Part shown: positions 1 to 10,800 of the stretch, piece after piece | How the letters are laid out: every line of letters starts with the position of its first letter | Position numbering within the stretch: position 1 is the first letter of the stretch | Notes under the pieces: model-generated | Told to the model about the DNA's origin: nothing | What the model saw: the letters and a program-made list of their open reading frames with translations, nothing else | Database searches by the model: none | DNA from: Cenococcum geophilum 1.58 | Lineage: Eukaryota > Ascomycota > Dothideomycetes > Gloniales > Gloniaceae | Length of the DNA stretch: 64,000 nucleotides | NCBI GenBank assembly: GCA_001692895.1 | Contig: KV748201.1 | Coordinates: 1,488,001-1,552,000, forward strand | Direction: 5' to 3' | Made by a program: the position numbers and the translations under genes

Positions 1-2541
1 TACACTAGGTATTTTAGCAAGGCTAAGAGAAGAGAGCGTAGAGAGGGGGGTTTAATTTTAGTGGGGGTTATAAGTATAGGCAAACGTAAAGGCATAAGGC
101 GGGAAGGGCTTTAGGCTTAGTTATAGAATAATAGCAAATCGCTAGACCATCATATAAGCCGTATAAGATCTTATATTCTCTAAACAAAATTAAGTAATTT
201 AAACAGTGTAGTTCCTCTATATAAACTTAAATTATTTCCTCTACGGAAGTACTATAGCTGCCGTAAGTATTAACAGAGCCTAGGACACTAATTAAACCAT
301 AAGGGAGGGCCTAGCAGCCTAGTTGGCTTTATTAAGTTCCTTAACCTCTTTATTTAATTGCTCTAAAGCTTTCTTTCTACCTTCTATAAACTGTATATCG
401 CCGGAAAGGCAATTAGATATTATTACTTCTTTATTGTAATTAAGTGCCGTTATAGCTAATATGCTACTATGGTAGCCCGGCATAGCTAAAGATATTTTAA
501 TAATTGTATTACGTATAGTAACCGTAGCCTAGCGAACATTAGGTGGAATATATAGAATGCCGATAATTTTATAAAGCTTTAAGATTTTAGGGACCTGCTC
601 GCTTATAATATAGGCAATTACTTACCTTTACTTTATGTAACTTGCCTTCTTCCTATTTATAAAAGGTAATATCTTATTTTTTATCCTCCTTAAAAATCTT
701 TTCCCCTAACTTTGGAACCTAATAGGCCGACCCTTAGCCTATATTGGATATATCTATTACAATAATAAGTATCTAAAAGTAGCGATTAGATTACTAAAGA
801 TATAAAAGGGGCGGGTTATATACTGCCTGCTTTAGCAGGTAAGTTATTGCCGGTATTTAGAGGTCTTTAAAGGTCTTAGAGGTATATTTATATATTAATT
901 AGTAAAACCCTAGCAGAGGTAGTGCATGCGTGTTAGCAAGGTTAAACTATGTAGTAGTTCTTACTAGAGCAATAAGGAAGTGCGTAGATTTAAGTTAGGC
1001 TGTAAACAGTATAGAATACACAAAGGTAGGCCTAAATGCGACTTACTAGACGGTATAAATATAAGAAGACGCCTATTCTAGCCTTACTATAGGTAGTAAA
1101 AGATTGGTAAAGGGTAAGACTAAGTGTACTTATAGAATATAGGAGGCTAACCTATTATAAGTAGAGAAGCCTAGCTTAGCCGGCTATAAGTGTAATTATG
1201 TAGTATAGGGGAGGTATAAATTAGCACGCTATAATTATGTGTAGAAATGCGAAAACGTTATATAATAGCCTTTGCTATACTATTTGCGGAAGAAATAGCT
1301 TTTGCTAGTAGAGAGATATATTCTTCTTTAAATTAATCCCTAAAGCCTTAATCCTAGCGACTATATCCTCCCTATATATATCCTTATACGCATCCCCACC
1401 TTTATCCTAGTCCTCTTTTATACTATACCTTATATTATAATTTCTATTGTCCTATATTTTACGCTCTATCTATTATAGGATTTCTTTTCCACTATTTATT
1501 TTCTTAACTGCACCCAAAAATGTAAGAACTTTGTAATAATTCCCTTAGTAAATAAATTCCCTAAAAAAGGTTTTCTAACCGTAGTATTGGTAATGGGCTA
1601 AAGTATAGCGGATAGCTAGCAGCACTAATAAGGCAGGGGTATAGTAGACTTTAATTCTAAAAATATAGGGAGTAAGAAGAAAGTAAAATGGGAGAAATCG
1701 ATGCTATTTAAAACGAGAATTAATAATTTAGTAGCCGAATAGTAGGTTTTCCTAGATATATAATATACACTACGGATATTCTATACGGTTAAACCCTATC
1801 TTAAAGCCTAGAGCACGCAAATCCTTTTCTATATTGCTCTTTTTTAAGTCACTAGGAGACCCCTCTAGTAACTTTAACTATTTAACCTTTAATTTTACCG
1901 CGTTTATATCTTCTACAATTTGCTCTCCGCCTTATATTAGCCCTACTGCTTCTAATAGAGCATATAACTGCTTTTTAATTCTACTAATATGAAAATGTAT
2001 TAGGACTTAAGCGTACTTGGGTTTAGTGGGTAAATTATAGCGGAAACTAATCTATTTTAAAACCTATAAAGCTTAAGATCTATTAGAAATTACCTAGATT
2101 TATAACCTACTTTAATAAATTTAAACTGTTCTTTTCCCTAAGCGTTAGGAAAGACTCTGGCTATTTTATTATAGCTAGTTTTAGACGTTTTAAAGAGCAT
2201 ATAATACTCTTTTATTTTAGGTATATTTAATAAGAATAGGTATTTTCTCGGTAGCAGTATAATATAAGAGGTCTAGGTTAGTTAGTAAACGTTTTAGCGG
2301 GTAGTAGATTAAGGTACACTTTATCCTTACTCCTAAGGGCTTAAGCAGTCTAACTTAGAAAGAAAAAAGCGTTAAATATGGTACTTATTAGTTCTAAAGA
2401 TATAGCTATATAATTGTAGATAGAAGTGGGGGTAGTAATTAATAAAAATTGTTAAGAGGTTATAATGCGTGCCATATGCTATTAGTAGGCCTTATTATAG
2501 CTAGGTAAGAAGTCTAAGCTACTAGATATATTAAAGGGTAG
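1..2541. other. RIP-eroded AT-rich sequence with unidentified coding traces
   Basis: This stretch has no intact frame. TpA is very frequent and CpA/TpG are rare, the usual outcome of RIP. Two minus-strand stretches still look coding if TAG is read as a mutated Gln/Trp codon. One is at about 300-600 (contains the run NCLSGDIQFIEGRKKALEQL). The other is at about 1750-2100 (contains KSNIEKDLRALGFKIGFNRI). I recognise neither. No LTR, inverted end or target duplication was found for the block, so it is left as eroded sequence of unknown origin. Confidence 0.6.
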
Positions 2542-2755
2542 TGTCTGTATAAGTAGAGGTTGTAAATAGTGTTACGCGCAGAGCGTATGCGGCAGGGGCC
2601 GCATAGCGTAGCGTAGGTCACCTGACCACCTACGGCCCGATAGATAGTCCGACCTCAGCCCCCCCTATTTAGGCACCGCGATCCTTACGATCCTCTGCGA
2701 ACGAAACAAGACGAATACAATTGATACCAAAACCCCCCCCACCGTAATCCCAACA
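2542..2755 (+). repeat. Left LTR of the small intact element
   Basis: This 214-bp repeat starts TGTCTGTATAAG and ends ATCCCAACA. It contains a GC-rich palindrome around 2575-2600 (ATGCGGC...GCCGCAT) and a run of eight C near the right end. It is identical to 4271-4484. A TATA-like string (GTATAAG) lies close to its left edge. The preceding five bases GGTAG are the target duplication. Confidence 0.92.
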
Positions 2756-2983
2756 CTGATCAGTGCTGCACAGATTAGCAAGGTATAACGAAGAGAGGCA
2801 CTGTCTAATTCTCTAGACCTCTTGTCGAAGGCTAAGAATTAAGGTATTACTTGCTAAGCCCAAAGGCCAGTTTGTGAGGTTACTCGCGCTTCTGACCTGC
2901 GTCCATCACGCCTTCAGAGCAACTAGTTTGTGGGTGTATCCACGCTTCTAGTCTAACTGTCGAATCAACTGCGGAACCAAAAG

Positions 2984-4129
2984 ATGGCTACCTCCGCAAC
3001 AAATACTGCCGCGATGGCTACCTCCGCGATAGCTACCTCCGCGTCAAATACTGAAAAATGGGAGACTGAAAAATGGAAGACCGGAATTAACGCGACCGCA
3101 ACCGATATCAAGGAAGTTGAAGCATTCGTTGATTGGCGTTTATCGATATACAAGGAGAATGGATGGAAGGGATTTGACTTATGGGAGAGCTTTGTCGACG
3201 ACTTCGAGTCATTTACAAGGGATATACTTAATGACCTTGGCAAGGATCGATTGAAGGAAATCAGGGATTACCTCCGTGAAAATAGGGTATACATACGGAA
3301 GGAGGCAAGGAAGTCAATTGCAGACGGTCTTTTAGGAGTTATTCACGAACCAACTCCTTCAAAATGGCCTGCCGACGACTCTGTTGACGACCCTACCGAC
3401 GACGACCCTACCGACGACCCTACTGACGACCCTACTGACGGCCCTACCGACGACCCTACCGATGACCCTACCGACGGCCCTACCGACGGCCCTACCGACG
3501 ACCCTACCGATGACCCTACCGATGACCCTACCGACGGCCCTGCCGACGACCCTACCGACGGCCCTACCGACGACCCTACCCCAGCTCTACCATTACTATC
3601 GACTGCCCCCGTTCAAACTACTCAGCCTATAGCTACACCTACAACTACACCTACACCTACAGCTATAACACCACCCGGAACGCAGACACCTACCCCTACA
3701 ACACCTCGACTACCTATTACACTTATACCTCAGCCCATAGCTACAGTTACAACGCCGCCTAGAACGCAGACACCTACCCCTGTGACACCTCAACCACCTG
3801 TTGCATCTATACCCCAGCAAGCTGCACTGACTGCTACTCAACAGCAGTACTACCCTCAAACACCCGTTGCACTTGTACCCCAGCAACAGTACAATTTTCA
3901 GCAGCCTGCCCAGCAGCAGCAGTACGACCCTCGGCAACCTAACCGACAACAACAACCAGACCCAGGAGGAGGAGGAACAGCCTTATATAACGCTTGGTTA
4001 TCAGCCCTTCTACTTATTTTCCCTTATAGTCTGCAACAGGACACCTCGGTAATACCTTATACGCGCCTACCTATTTCCACCGCAATATCCGAATATTTAC
4101 GACATCCGCAATATCCGCAATATCCATAA
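2984..4129 (+). CDS. 381-aa protein of the small LTR element, function unknown
   Basis: This is the only long intact frame in the window. The ATG has A at -3 and G at +4, a good eukaryotic start context. Residues 1-34 are Ala/Thr/Ser-rich, built from duplicated ATGGCTACCTCCGCG blocks. Residues about 35-125 are charged, aromatic and probably helical (DWRLSIYKENGWKGFDLWES, then an RLKEIRDYLRENR stretch). Residues about 128-202 are some 16 tandem D-[D/G]-P-T tetrapeptides. Residues about 203-330 are Pro/Thr/Gln-rich, low in charge and likely disordered. The C-terminus repeats a YPQYP motif. There is no zinc knuckle, no protease or polymerase motif, no signal peptide and no membrane segment. The position between LTRs suggests a gag-like structural role; the helical block could be a small capsid-like domain, but that is inference. 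A captured host sequence is the alternative. I do not recognise the family. Confidence 0.7.
   Translation: MATSATNTAAMATSAIATSASNTEKWETEKWKTGINATATDIKEVEAFVDWRLSIYKENGWKGFDLWESFVDDFESFTRDILNDLGKDRLKEIRDYLRENRVYIRKEARKSIADGLLGVIHEPTPSKWPADDSVDDPTDDDPTDDPTDDPTDGPTDDPTDDPTDGPTDGPTDDPTDDPTDDPTDGPADDPTDGPTDDPTPALPLLSTAPVQTTQPIATPTTTPTPTAITPPGTQTPTPTTPRLPITLIPQPIATVTTPPRTQTPTPVTPQPPVASIPQQAALTATQQQYYPQTPVALVPQQQYNFQQPAQQQQYDPRQPNRQQQPDPGGGGTALYNAWLSALLLIFPYSLQQDTSVIPYTRLPISTAISEYLRHPQYPQYP
3384..3582 (+). repeat. 12-bp coding tandem repeat (D-D/G-P-T)
   Basis: A 12-bp unit close to GACGACCCTACC is repeated about 16 times in frame inside the ORF at 2984-4129. The copies differ mostly at one codon (GAC or GGC, giving DDPT or DGPT). 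The array is highly acidic. Such an array probably changes length by slippage. One unit has gained an extra GAC. Confidence 0.85.
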
Positions 4130-4192
4130 CGATATCCGCAATGTCTGCAATATCCGCAATATTCACAATACCCGAAACATCCGCGATTACTG
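4080..4192 (+). repeat. Short tandem repeat of CAATATCCG type
   Basis: Imperfect 9-12-bp units (GCAATATCCG, ACGATATCCG, GCAATGTCTG, ACAATACCCG) run across the ORF stop at 4127-4129 and into the 3' untranslated part. The repeat explains the Tyr-Pro-Gln repeats at the C-terminus of the ORF product. A frame change within the repeat could lengthen or shorten the protein. Confidence 0.65.
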
Positions 4193-4270
4193 CCCTAAGC
4201 ACCTGTTAACGTATATACTTCTCCTTTATACTTTTTTACCTTCTTTCCTTTTTTTTGTAAATGTTGCCAG

Positions 4271-4484
4271 TGTCTGTATAAGTAGAGGTTGTAAATAGTG
4301 TTACGCGCAGAGCGTATGCGGCAGGGGCCGCATAGCGTAGCGTAGGTCACCTGACCACCTACGGCCCGATAGATAGTCCGACCTCAGCCCCCCCTATTTA
4401 GGCACCGCGATCCTTACGATCCTCTGCGAACGAAACAAGACGAATACAATTGATACCAAAACCCCCCCCACCGTAATCCCAACA
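4271..4484 (+). repeat. Right LTR of the small intact element
   Basis: This 214-bp copy is identical to 2542-2755 and is followed directly by the target duplication GGTAG (4485-4489). The sequence just inside it (about 4220-4258) is pyrimidine-rich on the + strand, the opposite of the purine tract expected before a 3' LTR in the ORF direction. Confidence 0.92.
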
Positions 4485-5601
4485 GGTAGAAAGAGCACTA
4501 TAAATATATCCACGTAGGATAAGATGCCGAGCGTTTAATGTATATAGCGGCCCGTATAGCGGCCATTATACATATTAATCTTATTTTAGCGGTGTATTTA
4601 AGGTATTAAAAATATTACTACTAAATCCTCGCTAATAAAAATAGTAAAGCCTAAGCGTTACTAGTGACGCTTACTTAAGCGTTAGGGTGTTAAATGTTTA
4701 AGGCTTATTTAAAATGCTAGGCATTTTAATATCTATACGCGTTAGCGAATTAGTATACCTAGCGCGCGAAATGCAAATAGGCTAATAAGCCTACCCCTCT
4801 AAACTGCCCCACTATTTAGATAATTTTACTCGTAGCAAGCTTATAAAATTGGATATAGTAATATAAAAAATAAGTGAGCATAAAACTCTAATAAAGGATT
4901 ACCGGAATAGGATATATATAGTATCCGTAATTAATAAGTTGTATATAAACCTCGTATAATCTAGCCTAAAGGAGACAATATAGAAGATTTAGAAGACTAC
5001 GCTAACTAAAACTATACTTGCTATTGCCTTAATAGACACTACGGAAAGTAATAAAGCGTGTAAGCTTGTAAAAATAGTATATTTAACGTTGTTTACTTTA
5101 GTATAGTAACTCTAGCGGCTAACGTAAATAAGGAATTTAAGTTAAAGATACTAGAAATACTACTAAAGTTAGAAGTCGGAGTAGTTAATATAAACTCTTT
5201 ATATATAGGCCTAACAGTCTATTTTATAGGACGATATATTTTAATGTAATATCTAAACAATTTAGTAGTATGCACGTTAGCTTTTGGCCCTTATTAGGAC
5301 TCCTAGGTCCCACTTAGTTATACTATCCCGCATTTAGAGAGCGGGTAGGGCTATTACTAGGCTAGTTTATAATAGGTAGAATAAAACGGGAGTGGAGGTG
5401 GCATTAGTGCAATAATTACGGTGCCGATTATTAGCTAAGCTTAAACTACTAGTTCTGCTTAATAAGGGATATTATTAAACCATTATTATACTACGTTAAA
5501 AACTTAAAACCGGGGTATATAATAATATAAGAGTTTTAGAAGAAATTTTCTAACACCTATAAGTAGAACTTATAGTAACCGCACTATTAAGGGACTTATT
5601 G

Positions 5602-5895
5602 TATACCTATTACGCAGAGCTATAGCTTATCTATTTGCTGTTACTAATCGCTAGTAGTATATTACCACCAATTTGGTCTCTATATACCTATTACGCCTTA
5701 TTATAGCCTATTTATTCGCTATTACCAATTCCTAGTAGCGTATTACCGTCGATTTAGTCTCCGTATATCTATTACGCCTTATTATAACTTATCTATTCGC
5801 TATTTCTAATTACCGGTAGTGTATTACCGTCAATTTAGTCTCCGTATACCCATTACACCTTATTATAGCTTATCTATTTACTGTTACTACTAACG
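5602..5895. repeat. 81-bp tandem repeat, about 3.6 copies
   Basis: The phrase TATACCTATTACG (with C/T and G/A variants) recurs at 5602, 5683, 5764 and 5845, exactly 81 bp apart. The intervening text (TTATCTATT..GCTATT..GTATTACCGTCAATTTAGTCTC) is also conserved. 81 is a multiple of three, which would fit a former coding repeat of 27 codons, but no clear protein is visible. Copies differ mostly by transitions. Confidence 0.8.
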
Positions 5896-6969
5896 TCTAT
5901 AAAACTAGAGCTGCTAGGGTTTCTATTTAAATACGCTATGCTATTTATATTTAGGTATCTTTACGTAAGGTTGCCGCGGGTATTAAAAGGGGTAGGGAAA
6001 TCTTATAATAAGCGTTCTTAACTAAGGCGTAGTATAAGGGATTCGCCCGCCAGCTTAGAGGCTTAAAGATATTATTTAATAAATTATAAAGAAGATGTTC
6101 TATGGCCTATAATAAATTAGAGATACTACTATTCGGAAGTATAACTACTCTTATATATCTATATGCTATTTATTAAGGCCGTTATTAGTAGCTAAAAAGA
6201 GTGCAATATTATTAGATCTGTGCGTTAGTAATTATACGCTAATATAGGATCCCTAGGTTTAGCAACTTCTATATAGGGGCGTTTATAAGGGAAGAAAATT
6301 TGCTTTTTCGGGCTCGGCTAGGGCGGGTTAGTAGTGCTAAGATATATTAGTCTAAGAGAAAGCATCTAACTAAAATAAAGCTCTTAACACTGTCCCATCT
6401 AAACTAAATATTTTTACGTAATTTTAAATATTATAAAATAAGACCGGTGCCGTAAAGCTATAAGAAAATCGTTAATATTAGGTAAATTTAATCTCTAGTA
6501 GGCGTTATAGGTAAAGGCTAAGAGAACTAATAGTCCTGCCCCTTTAAGCCTTTATATAATATAAAGCTTAATTCTATATCTAATAGCTAAAGCCGCTTTA
6601 GTGACGTTGTAATATCCTATACTTCTTATAAATAATATAATATGGCTGACTCCCTTTACGGAAGCGGCTCGACTTTTAACTAAACTTTTAATCCTTAACG
6701 CACCTATAGACTTTAATTACCATTTTTTTTAAAGGAATCCGTAAGCGTCTATTGGCTAAGAAGTTTTTAAAAAATAGCGTTATTTAATAAATCGCTATTA
6801 GTAGTAAAAAGATCCTTAATAAGGGGATGTTCGTTTAACCACTTTAGTTCACTAATAATAGCCTTTAAATCTTTCCCTATAGATATATTAACAAATATCT
6901 TAATCTTAGAGAGGTTTGCCAATAATATATTAAGTAGGTTCGCATATCTAAGTAAAAGGGGAGGTAGAG

Positions 6970-7240
6970 AAGCAACCTTATTCCCTAAAGAAGGCTGGAC
7001 ACTCCCTAAAGAAGGCTAGATAACATTATCCTTATTTCTAAAAAAGGCTAAACATCCTTACTCTTTAGAGAAGGCTTAACAATATCCTTATTCCCTAAAG
7101 AAGGCTAAATACTCCTTAGAGAAGACTAGACGGCATTATCCTTATTCCCTAGAAAAGGCTAGACATCCTTACTTCCTAAAGAAGGCTAAATAACATCCTA
7201 ATTCCCTAAAGAAGGCTAGATATCCTTACTCCCTAAAAGA
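6970..7240. repeat. Degenerate minisatellite of CCCTAAAGAAGGCTAGA units
   Basis: Roughly nine or more imperfect copies of (T)CCCTAAAGAAGGCTAGACA are spaced by variable short inserts such as TTATCCTTATT. Most differences are transitions, so RIP has probably blurred a cleaner array. No gene is associated. Confidence 0.7.
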
Positions 7241-7318
7241 GCGTAGAGTAAATTATAGTGGCCGCGTTTATTCTTTAAGAGAGGCGGTAAATATTAAAAG
7301 GTATTAATAGGAAGCTTC

Positions 7319-7745
7319 TGTTACGGACGCTTTAAGTACAATATTACGACTACTTGGAGAAGAGTTGGAAGAAGCTAGTTAGTTAATTAGAGCACGGTCT
7401 AGGATGGAGCCGATAGAGCTATATGATGAGGAATAGTAACTAAGGTTACGTAGGGTAATCTATATAATCTGTAGGATCTATAGGATCTGTGATAGAGTAG
7501 ATAGAGCACACGTATATTACGTATAAGAAGGATTTTATAGGAGTACGGTTGTGTATTTAAGGACCCTTAGTCCCTACCTAGATAGTTCCTTCCTTATAGT
7601 AATTCTTAGAATATAATTAAAGTTAATCTATTAGGCAACTACTCCACTAGTTATTATTACGTTATTAACTACTATCTTTATATTTCCTATACACCTAGCC
7701 TATTAATAGAACCCATTATAGTTACTACTATAAGGTTCCGTTATA
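7319..7745 (+). repeat. 5' LTR of A1
   Basis: This 427-bp repeat matches 15877-16303 and, reversed, 43362-43787 and 57123-57548. Differences are almost all transitions. It begins TGTTACGGACGC. The final CA of the family is TA here (GTTATA), a C-to-T change. The preceding bases GCTTC are the target duplication. Confidence 0.92.
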
Positions 7746-7790
7746 TAATTACTACCTAGTTACAGTATTAAATATAGAAAGTTAAACAAT

Positions 7791-8950
7791 ATGCCACTAA
7801 AAGCAGCCACTATAACGCCATTGACGGCGGCAACTATATTAAGGTTAGGGGGTAATACTAGTATAGCGGACACTAACTCGTAACAACCTATAACGGTAAG
7901 ATAGTTATAAGAAATAGTTAACTAGTTAATAGAGAATAATATAGTACTTAAGTAAAGGATTAACGGGATAGGCGTAGTAAAGGTTAAGTTACTATTAATT
8001 AAGAGATTCTTAGGAGAGAGATTAAAGCTTAAAGGATTTCTTATGTAAATACACTTTAAGGTAGTATAGGAGGGAGTAAAGCTGGTAACACCTATAGATT
8101 AAATAGCATATGCAGGGTTATTCTTAACAGGAAGAGCACTTAAATAGTTTAAGCCTTACCTTATAGAAATATAAGTAAATAGAATAATAACTACAAACTA
8201 AAAGGTACGGTTTATATTTTTAAGCTAGAACGGATTTGTGGAATAACTTATATAAATATTTAAAGACCTAAAGGCAACGACTATGGCGGAAAGAAAACTC
8301 TAGGATATTATATAGCGAACCTTAGTAATTAAGTATATAATGTAGTTTTAAATATTAGTAATATAAGTTAAGTGGAATAATAAGGCGCTTATGGTATAGT
8401 ATAAATAAGGACTTAAGGCTAAAGTCTAGGACGTAATTATTTTAATAGAAGATATAGACACCCTAAGGGAACTAATAGATTAAGCAATAAAGATTAATAA
8501 TAGGATTTACTAAAGGGAATAGACTAAAAGAGGTTAGGATAGAGTTCTATAGTTATATATGGTATAAAGTATATAATAACTAAAGCTAAGTTAGAAACTA
8601 TGGTATAGTATAAAGCTAATGGACCTAAGTAATACTAAAGAAGCCTATAAGAGATAGAGTAAGAAACTATAGAAACCTAGAGGTTAAGGATTTAGTAATT
8701 ATAGGACTAAGGAGCAGAGGCTAAACTAGGGATCTTAATAGCAGAAGACGTTTAGGCGGACTCTATAGCAAAGTTAATAGTTTAGAGACGGAGCTTATAT
8801 AAATTGCGGAAAATAAGGTTACTTTGCAAGGGATTATAAAGATAGTTAGAGTTACTATATAATAAAGGGAACTAGACTAATAATAGAAGATATACACGTA
8901 TAAAGGGACGATAGTATACTACGAGGAATAAAAAAATATTTAATTAGAAG
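7791..8950 (+). pseudogene. gag of A1 (RIP-inactivated)
   Basis: The frame opens with ATG at 7791 (MPLKAATITPLTAATI), 45 bp after the 5' LTR, and the same ATG is kept in A2 at 57077 on the other strand. It would encode a capsid-type protein that packages element RNA. A zinc-knuckle remnant at 8797-8838 reads YINCGKQGYFARDYKD, where C-x2-C-x4-H-x4-C is expected. The first and last Cys and the His are Tyr and Gln is TAA/TAG, all explicable by C-to-T or G-to-A changes. Multiple in-frame stops rule out function. Confidence 0.85.
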
Positions 8951-9699
8951 TTTTACGTTTTGTTATAATAACGTATACTAAATTTATAAAGACGCTAAGT
9001 ATAGCGTAAGCTATTAGCTATAGGAGCTAAAATCTATAAAGTATAAAGGAACTAACGAACTAGTTTATAAACCGGATATTAAGGATAATAAATTTAATAT
9101 AGGCGAAACATTTTATAATAATAAGGCGATAGAAGCGGCTTACTAGGAGCACGTAGACCTTAAAGATGTTATACTAGAGGTAAAGGATAATTCTACTATA
9201 AAATAGGGAATATTAGTAGGGATTAAAACCCTACTAGATATAATATCTATTGCTTCGCAAGACGTAAGAGAAGTAGGATAGTAAACTACTTTGGCACTTA
9301 ATAAAGGCAAAAGGCTAAAGGCTTAAGATTCTTATAATAAGATAAAAAACAACTAAGATTTTTAAGATAAGATAAGGTATACCTAAGGACCTATAATAGA
9401 CAAAAACCGATAGAGTAGGGCAGTAGCTTAGTTTAAAGATATATAAATAAGCTTGGGACAAGAATTCTTAATAGTATAAGATTCTTAAGACGAGATAAGT
9501 GAGATTTAAGACTCTTAAGATAAGACGAGAACACTATGGACGCCTAGTTAAACTAAGGTAGGAGCTAAACTTAAGTTAGAAGTAAGCTTAGGATTAAAGA
9601 ATCTAAGGGACTAAGAATTCGGAGTGCGAATTAGGATACCTATAAGTAAGAGGTAAGAGGCTTCTTTATAAATTAGAGAATCTGTAATATAAATAGTAG

Positions 9700-10800
9700 T
9701 TAGACTAGGAGATAGATATATAGACCTAAAGGACTTACTAGGAGAACGTAGTATTTAGCCTAAAGATTAAAAAGTTAATACTAAGATTAAGAAGTAAGAA
9801 AACTTTAAGGATCTACTTATAAGACGCGATACAAAAGAAACTATAAAGGAATTTAGAGTAAGAATTACCTTATAGCAAGAATAGAAACTAGATAAGAGAT
9901 CTAGTATATTAGGACGTATAAGGGATAGAGCGCTAGTATAAAGAGTTACTAATAGGCTAAGAATGGGCATATTAAGAGCTAAGTGGCTTACTAAATTAGA
10001 ATAAGAAGAGGATCTAGGGATTTTTATTAGGTTTAAGGAATGACATACTAAAGGCTATTATAATATAGTAATGAAGAGATATTTCCTTACGGATAAGCTG
10101 TATACACTTAAGTAGCTATACTAAAAGTAGTATAGGTAACGATATAATAACGAGTAGAAAGATTTTTATATATAGCTAGATAAAAAAGTTATCTAAGACC
10201 ACCCGATTATAGGGAAGGCTATAACTTATATTAAGGGAGCCTTAATTATAATATTAAAGGATTTAAAGGAGTAATTAAAGGACTAGAGAAGTAAAAGGTA
10301 AATCTTAGTACTTGCAAACGAAGTTATAACGCTTAGATTAATATAAGAAAGATTTAAACTTAAGGATAAAGACGAACTAAGAGTTAACCTAAGATACTAA
10401 GTATATTATACACTATTATAGATAGCATGTATAGATAATGCGTGCAATATATATAGAACACTAAAAGATAAAAATCGGAAGTATCTAATAAGGATATATT
10501 AGATAACGGATAAGGTAAAATATTAAAACGCTAAGTATATACATAGTTAGCATCTAGTAAAAGTTTAAGAATAAGGGAACTTAATACTTTAACTAAGAAG
10601 ATTCCTTACAGAAGAATGCCTAGATAAATAATAATAGTGGGAATATCTAGAGAACACCTATTTATAGTATATTAAAGATAAAAAGCGAACTAAGTATTAG
10701 CCTAAGTTAGACTAAGTATAAATAGGATCTAGTAGCTAATAGTTAGGAAAAGTAGAGGCCTACGGAACTAGAGGGAGCTAGTAGTAGAGCCTTAGACCCT
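9700..10800 (+). pseudogene. Coding-like spacer between gag knuckle and protease in A1
   Basis: Between the gag zinc knuckle (ends 8838) and the protease (about 10840) lie 2 kb. The part 9770-10770 reads as a charged, Gln/Lys/Arg-rich frame when TAG is ignored (for example LLGLRNDILKAI-like and RYFLTDKLYTLKQLYQKQYR). The same segment is kept in A2 (about 53900-55100). It could be an N-terminal extension of pol or a second capsid-like domain. I cannot assign it. The long antisense open frame over 9767-9970, seen again at 54898-55101, is a side effect of RIP and not a gene. Confidence 0.45.

Larger units (their letters stand above)
2542..4484 (+). mobile_element. Small intact LTR element with one ORF (TRIM / TR-GAG-like)
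   Basis: Two 214-bp direct repeats (2542-2755 and 4271-4484) are identical at every base I compared. They begin TG and end CA, and bound 1,515 bp of internal DNA. The 5 bases on each side are the same (GGTAG at 2537-2541 and 4485-4489), a typical LTR-retrotransposon target duplication. The element has normal base composition and an intact ORF inside otherwise RIP-ruined DNA, so it most likely inserted after the last round of RIP. It has no protease, reverse transcriptase, RNase H or integrase, so it must be mobilised in trans if it is mobile. The strand given is that of the ORF. The true transcription direction of the element is uncertain (see findings). The size and single ORF resemble the class called TR-GAG or TRIM, but homology to a named family was not checked. 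Confidence 0.88.
4490..7318. other. RIP-eroded AT-rich sequence with two tandem arrays
   Basis: No intact frame and no recognisable domain on either strand. The block contains an 81-bp tandem repeat (5602-5895) and a degenerate array of CCCTAAAGAAGGCTAGA-type units (about 6970-7240). Its right edge is the target duplication GCTTC of element A1 (7314-7318). Confidence 0.6.

Noticed and set aside
2965..3243. Minus-strand open frame of 92 codons
   Set aside because: It is antisense to the start of the 381-aa ORF and simply mirrors its repeats (EVAIAEVAIA).
3384..4052. Other-frame open stretches at 3384-3632 (+), 3710-3955 (-) and 3867-4052 (+)
   Set aside because: They exist because the 12-bp array and the Pro/Gln-rich region lack stops in several frames. 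The 2984-4129 frame has the good start context and covers them all.
9767..9970. Minus-strand 67-codon frame, repeated on the + strand at 54898-55101
   Set aside because: The two are the same antisense segment of family A in its two orientations. RIP creates TAG on the sense strand and leaves the antisense open.
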